Virus record (IMG/VR): IMGVR_UViG_3300032307_000370
Location: 62,001 to 126,000 of that record
Length of the DNA: 64,000 nucleotides
Strand: one strand, 5' to 3'
Origin: a virus
Numbering within the stretch: the stretch's first letter is position 1; the number at the start of each line of letters is the position of its first letter. The position numbers and the translations under genes were made by a program. This document shows, one piece after another, positions 61,551 to 64,000 of this stretch. The notes beneath the pieces are model-generated. The model saw only the letters and a list, made by a program, of their open reading frames with translations. It made no database searches and was not told where the DNA came from.

Positions 61551-62333
61551 ATGGGAAGAAAGAAAAAAATAGAGTTTCTAATGAACACCGAATGGATGTT
61601 TGAAAAACCTATTGATCAAGAGCACAAAGAATATAAATTACTATCGTACTTCCAAAAAATGGGAGAAAAATTAGACAACATGGAACTATATCCAAGTTTC
61701 ATTGAATTGTCATTACATCTGGCAAATATCCAAACTTTAATTAAAGATAAAAAAATCATCTATACTGATAAGAAATTTTCAACTATAGACGATGAGTTAT
61801 TAGTTAAAGATCTGAAGATAAAAGAAATACCTAAATTAAATACGGAAGAAGGTGAAGAGTTTGCGAAAATTCTTACTTATAGCGCACCAAGAATGTTAGA
61901 ATACTTCAATATTGCCAAATCAGTTTGGGAAATAGTTTTTGATAGTATTAACATGAGGGTAAAAAAAAATAAAGATAATGTTTTGGATAAAAAAGGGTAT
62001 TTCTATTATGTTAACCCAAAAGATGAAATACATTATGTTTGGGAGTATGAAATAAAATCCGTTAATAAAAAATCACCTGAAAGTAAAACTTTAGTTAATT
62101 TAATTTATTCAGATAAAAAAAACGATTTGACTATAACAAAAATTATTAATACATTTAGTCAATGGAACTTAGAGAACAAATCAAAGTTACCTCTTTTTGA
62201 AATGGTTTGTGATGGGGAATTTCCTATAAACGAAACACTTTTACCATTATTTAAGAGAAAAATGATTAATTACGTTGGTCAGGTTCAAATGTTAGAAAAC
62301 TACAAGAAAAACAAGGAACAATTAAATTCTTAA
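61551..62333 (+). CDS. Hypothetical protein, 260 aa
   Basis: Basic opening (MGRKKKIEFLMNTEWMFEK), then a mixed alpha/beta body with Lys-rich loops (FDSINMRVKKNKDN) and a C-terminal helix. No signal peptide or membrane segment. It probably opens the operon that leads to the glutamine synthetase gene. The family was not recognised. Confidence 0.65.
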   Translation: MGRKKKIEFLMNTEWMFEKPIDQEHKEYKLLSYFQKMGEKLDNMELYPSFIELSLHLANIQTLIKDKKIIYTDKKFSTIDDELLVKDLKIKEIPKLNTEEGEEFAKILTYSAPRMLEYFNIAKSVWEIVFDSINMRVKKNKDNVLDKKGYFYYVNPKDEIHYVWEYEIKSVNKKSPESKTLVNLIYSDKKNDLTITKIINTFSQWNLENKSKLPLFEMVCDGEFPINETLLPLFKRKMINYVGQVQMLENYKKNKEQLNS

Positions 62334-62334
62334 T

Positions 62335-62409
62335 ATGGACAAGATTTTTGAAGAACTAATTAAAAAAGATTCTAAAACCCCCAAATTTAAATCTCATGGG
62401 GTTCAATAA
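62335..62409 (+). CDS. Possible small protein, 24 aa
   Basis: The ATG at 62335 lies 1 base after the previous stop; the frame ends at 62409, overlapping the next ATG at 62396 by 14 bases. Reads MDKIFEELIKKDSKTPKFKS. It fills the gap exactly, but its short length gives weak coding evidence. It could also be a translation-coupling leader for the 60-residue gene. Confidence 0.35.
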   Translation: MDKIFEELIKKDSKTPKFKSHGVQ

Positions 62410-62578
62410 GAGATTTTTCACCAAAGAACATATTGTAAGAAATGTGAATAATATTGAGAGATATCTCAATGTTGATGCCGCATTCTTACGAGATGAATTT
62501 TCAAGAAAGGTCTATAAGTTATTTAATGAGGGTAAAACAAAGGAAGAATTAATAAAATATATAAACGAAAATAAATGA
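62396..62578 (+). CDS. Small helical protein, 60 aa
   Basis: A charged all-helical protein (MGFNKRFFTKEHIVRNVNNI, then DEFSRKVYKLFNEG and KEELIKYINEN). Its stop overlaps the glutamine synthetase ATG by 4 bases (ATGA), so translation is coupled. Small helical phage proteins are often DNA-binding or regulatory, but no family motif is visible. Confidence 0.62.
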   Translation: MGFNKRFFTKEHIVRNVNNIERYLNVDAAFLRDEFSRKVYKLFNEGKTKEELIKYINENK

Positions 62579-63882
62579 AAGTTAAATTAGAGTATGTATG
62601 GTTGGATGGGTACAAACCAGAACCCAACTTAAGGAGCAAAGTTAAAATTGTGGATTTTGAAACTATAAAAGACCAATTGAGAGATGGTAAAACTTCAATA
62701 GGAATGTGGAACTTTGATGGGTCATCAACAAATCAGGCCGAGACCGGTAATTCAGATTGTTTGTTAAATCCTGTTAGAATCTACACAAAACAAGGGTTCC
62801 CAATGTATAACAGTACCGTTTATGTTTTATGTGAGGTATTAAACCCAGATGGGACACCTCATCAAACAAATAAACGATCAAATATTACTGATGGTTTTGA
62901 TGATCTTTGGTTTGGGTTTGAACAAGAGTATTTTATTCGTGAGGAAGTAAATGGTAATATCTTGGGTCACAAAAGAAATATTCTTAAAGGACAAGGTGAA
63001 TATTACTGTGGTGTTGGCCATAATGTTGTTGGTCGTGAATTTGTTGAAGAACATTTAGATATGTGTCTTGAGTACGGTATTGATATTACGGGAACAAACG
63101 CTGAAGTTGCTTTAGGGCAATGGGAATATCAAGTATTTTCAAAAGGGAAACTAAATGGAGGTGATGACCTTTGGATGACAAGATACTTCCTATTTAAGAT
63201 TGCGGAGAAATATGGTTACCATATTGAACTTCACCCAAAACCAATCACACACGGTGAGTGGAATGGTTCAGGTCTCCACACAAATTTCTCAACTGATATA
63301 ATGAGAAATGAAAGTAATGAGAAATATTTTATGTCTTTATTCAACGCATTTGAATCAAGACACGAAGATCACATTAAGGCTTACGGATCAAATAATAACC
63401 TTCGTTTAACCGGTGAATATGAAACACAATCAATTGATAAATTCAGTTGGGGAGTGTCTGATCGTGGAGCGTCAATTAGAGTTCCTAAGGACACGGCAAA
63501 AGAATGGAAAGGATATGTTGAAGATCGTAGGCCAGGATCAAATGCTGACCCATACAAAATCATTCGTGAGATTGTTAAATCATTGGATGTTACTCAGTTA
63601 TTATATGATACAAAAAGTATGATCAATAAAGATGTTGATATGAATGGTCTTAGTGAGAAGTATGGGACAATGTCTAACGAAGAATTATTAAAAGAATACC
63701 GAGAGGATGATGATTATGAGTTAGATGGTGAAACCATGTTATCCAAAACAAATATTGAACCACAAGAAGAAATTGATTTGGTACAAAACTACATTGATAA
63801 AAGAGATAACAAAATTGTCAACCCAATGCCGGATCTATTAAAAAATGCATTGATAAACGCTAAAAATTTAAACAATGGATAA
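62575..63882 (+). CDS. Glutamine synthetase type II (GSII), with C-terminal extension
   Basis: ATP-dependent synthesis of glutamine from glutamate and ammonia. The core (1-340) holds all GSII motifs: LEYVWLDG with LRSK (5-22), WNFDGSSTNQA, WFGFEQEY (112-119), GQGEYYCGVG, EVALGQWEYQ (177-186), NGSGLHTNFST (230-240), WGVSDRGASIRVP and EDRRPGSNADPY. All metal and substrate residues appear present. About 95 extra acidic residues follow the core (341-435), absent from typical GSII. Encoded after a 60-residue gene (ATGA overlap) and before a DUF3310-like gene. Such an enzyme in a phage is probably an auxiliary metabolic gene for nucleotide synthesis. Confidence 0.92.
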   Translation: MKVKLEYVWLDGYKPEPNLRSKVKIVDFETIKDQLRDGKTSIGMWNFDGSSTNQAETGNSDCLLNPVRIYTKQGFPMYNSTVYVLCEVLNPDGTPHQTNKRSNITDGFDDLWFGFEQEYFIREEVNGNILGHKRNILKGQGEYYCGVGHNVVGREFVEEHLDMCLEYGIDITGTNAEVALGQWEYQVFSKGKLNGGDDLWMTRYFLFKIAEKYGYHIELHPKPITHGEWNGSGLHTNFSTDIMRNESNEKYFMSLFNAFESRHEDHIKAYGSNNNLRLTGEYETQSIDKFSWGVSDRGASIRVPKDTAKEWKGYVEDRRPGSNADPYKIIREIVKSLDVTQLLYDTKSMINKDVDMNGLSEKYGTMSNEELLKEYREDDDYELDGETMLSKTNIEPQEEIDLVQNYIDKRDNKIVNPMPDLLKNALINAKNLNNG

Positions 63883-64000
63883 AGAATGTGTATGTGGTGG
63901 AACAGGACCTTGTCAATGTCCTACACCAAAATTAGAACAAGTAAATCACCCCCAACATTATGGTGGGGAAAATAACCCTTACGAAGCAATCAAAGTGATT
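63875..64000 (+). CDS. DUF3310-like protein, 3'-truncated by the window edge
   Basis: The visible 42 residues run MDKECVCGGTGPCQCP, then VNHPQHYGGENNPYEAIKVI. The NHPxHY...GxxxxEAIxVI motif is that of DUF3310 (nucleotide kinase-like) proteins of phages. A Cys-rich CxCGGTGPCxC leader precedes it and may bind metal. The ATG overlaps the end of the glutamine synthetase gene by 8 bases. Confidence 0.75.
   Translation, partial: MDKECVCGGTGPCQCPTPKLEQVNHPQHYGGENNPYEAIKVI

Overview
The window reads as part of a large, AT-rich double-stranded DNA phage with a contractile tail (T4-like, myovirus layout) that infects a member of the Bacteroidetes, probably a flavobacterium. The phage assignment rests on baseplate proteins of the gp25 and gp6 type, a run of very large tail and fibre genes, and T4-style replication and recombination genes: DnaB/gp41-type helicase, primase, and a gp46/gp47 (SbcC/SbcD) pair. 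The host assignment rests on four things seen here: SprB-type adhesin repeats in a fibre gene, a TTG-N19-TACCTTTG promoter of the Bacteroidetes form, starts that follow A-rich rather than Shine-Dalgarno sequence, and a histone H1-like small protein. No host chromosomal genes, tRNA genes, CRISPR arrays or insertion sequences were seen. Genes are packed with 0-50 base gaps and many TAATG or ATGA overlaps. No gap exceeds 300 bases. All family calls come from reading motifs; no database search was run.

Layout. 1-5600: unknown genes, replicative helicase, and class Ia ribonucleotide reductase (nrdB, nrdA), closed by a terminator. 5638-29738: contractile-tail structural block, with gp25-like and gp6-like wedge proteins, a 1,891-residue protein with a membrane-like core, several unknown tail proteins, a tail protein I-like protein, then three fibre-type proteins with Thr/Pro-rich stalks and a glycosyltransferase between them. 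29793-30401: RuvC-like nuclease and a strong terminator. 30456-32271: two fibre-type genes on the minus strand. 32344-39047: primase, RecB/Cas4-type nuclease, zinc-ribbon protein, SbcD and SbcC, with small genes between. 39119-41473: a single-chain restriction-modification enzyme, bracketed by repeats. 41577-43000: unknown protein, full-length RpoD-like sigma factor, a candidate structured RNA and a terminator. 43497-51102: membrane, coiled-coil and charged proteins, including an amidase fold without its zinc ligands, a possible envelope or lysis pair and the histone H1-like protein. 51064-56882: DnaJ, Dam-type methylase, a leucine-rich-repeat protein and a DUF932-like protein. 56919-64000: thioredoxin and glutaredoxin, a set of acidic unknown proteins in both orientations, a type II glutamine synthetase, and the start of a DUF3310-like gene.

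How the parts fit. Helicase, primase, nucleases and SbcCD would replicate and recombine the genome. Ribonucleotide reductase with thioredoxin and glutaredoxin would supply deoxynucleotides, and glutamine synthetase would supply glutamine nitrogen for nucleotide synthesis. The sigma factor may read a TATTTATA motif that recurs, always on the coding strand, upstream of many genes on both strands. The most unusual content is the single-chain restriction-modification gene, the glutamine synthetase, the Thr/Pro-stalk and glycosyltransferase fibre block, the structured intergenic element after the sigma gene, and the TATTTATA motif.
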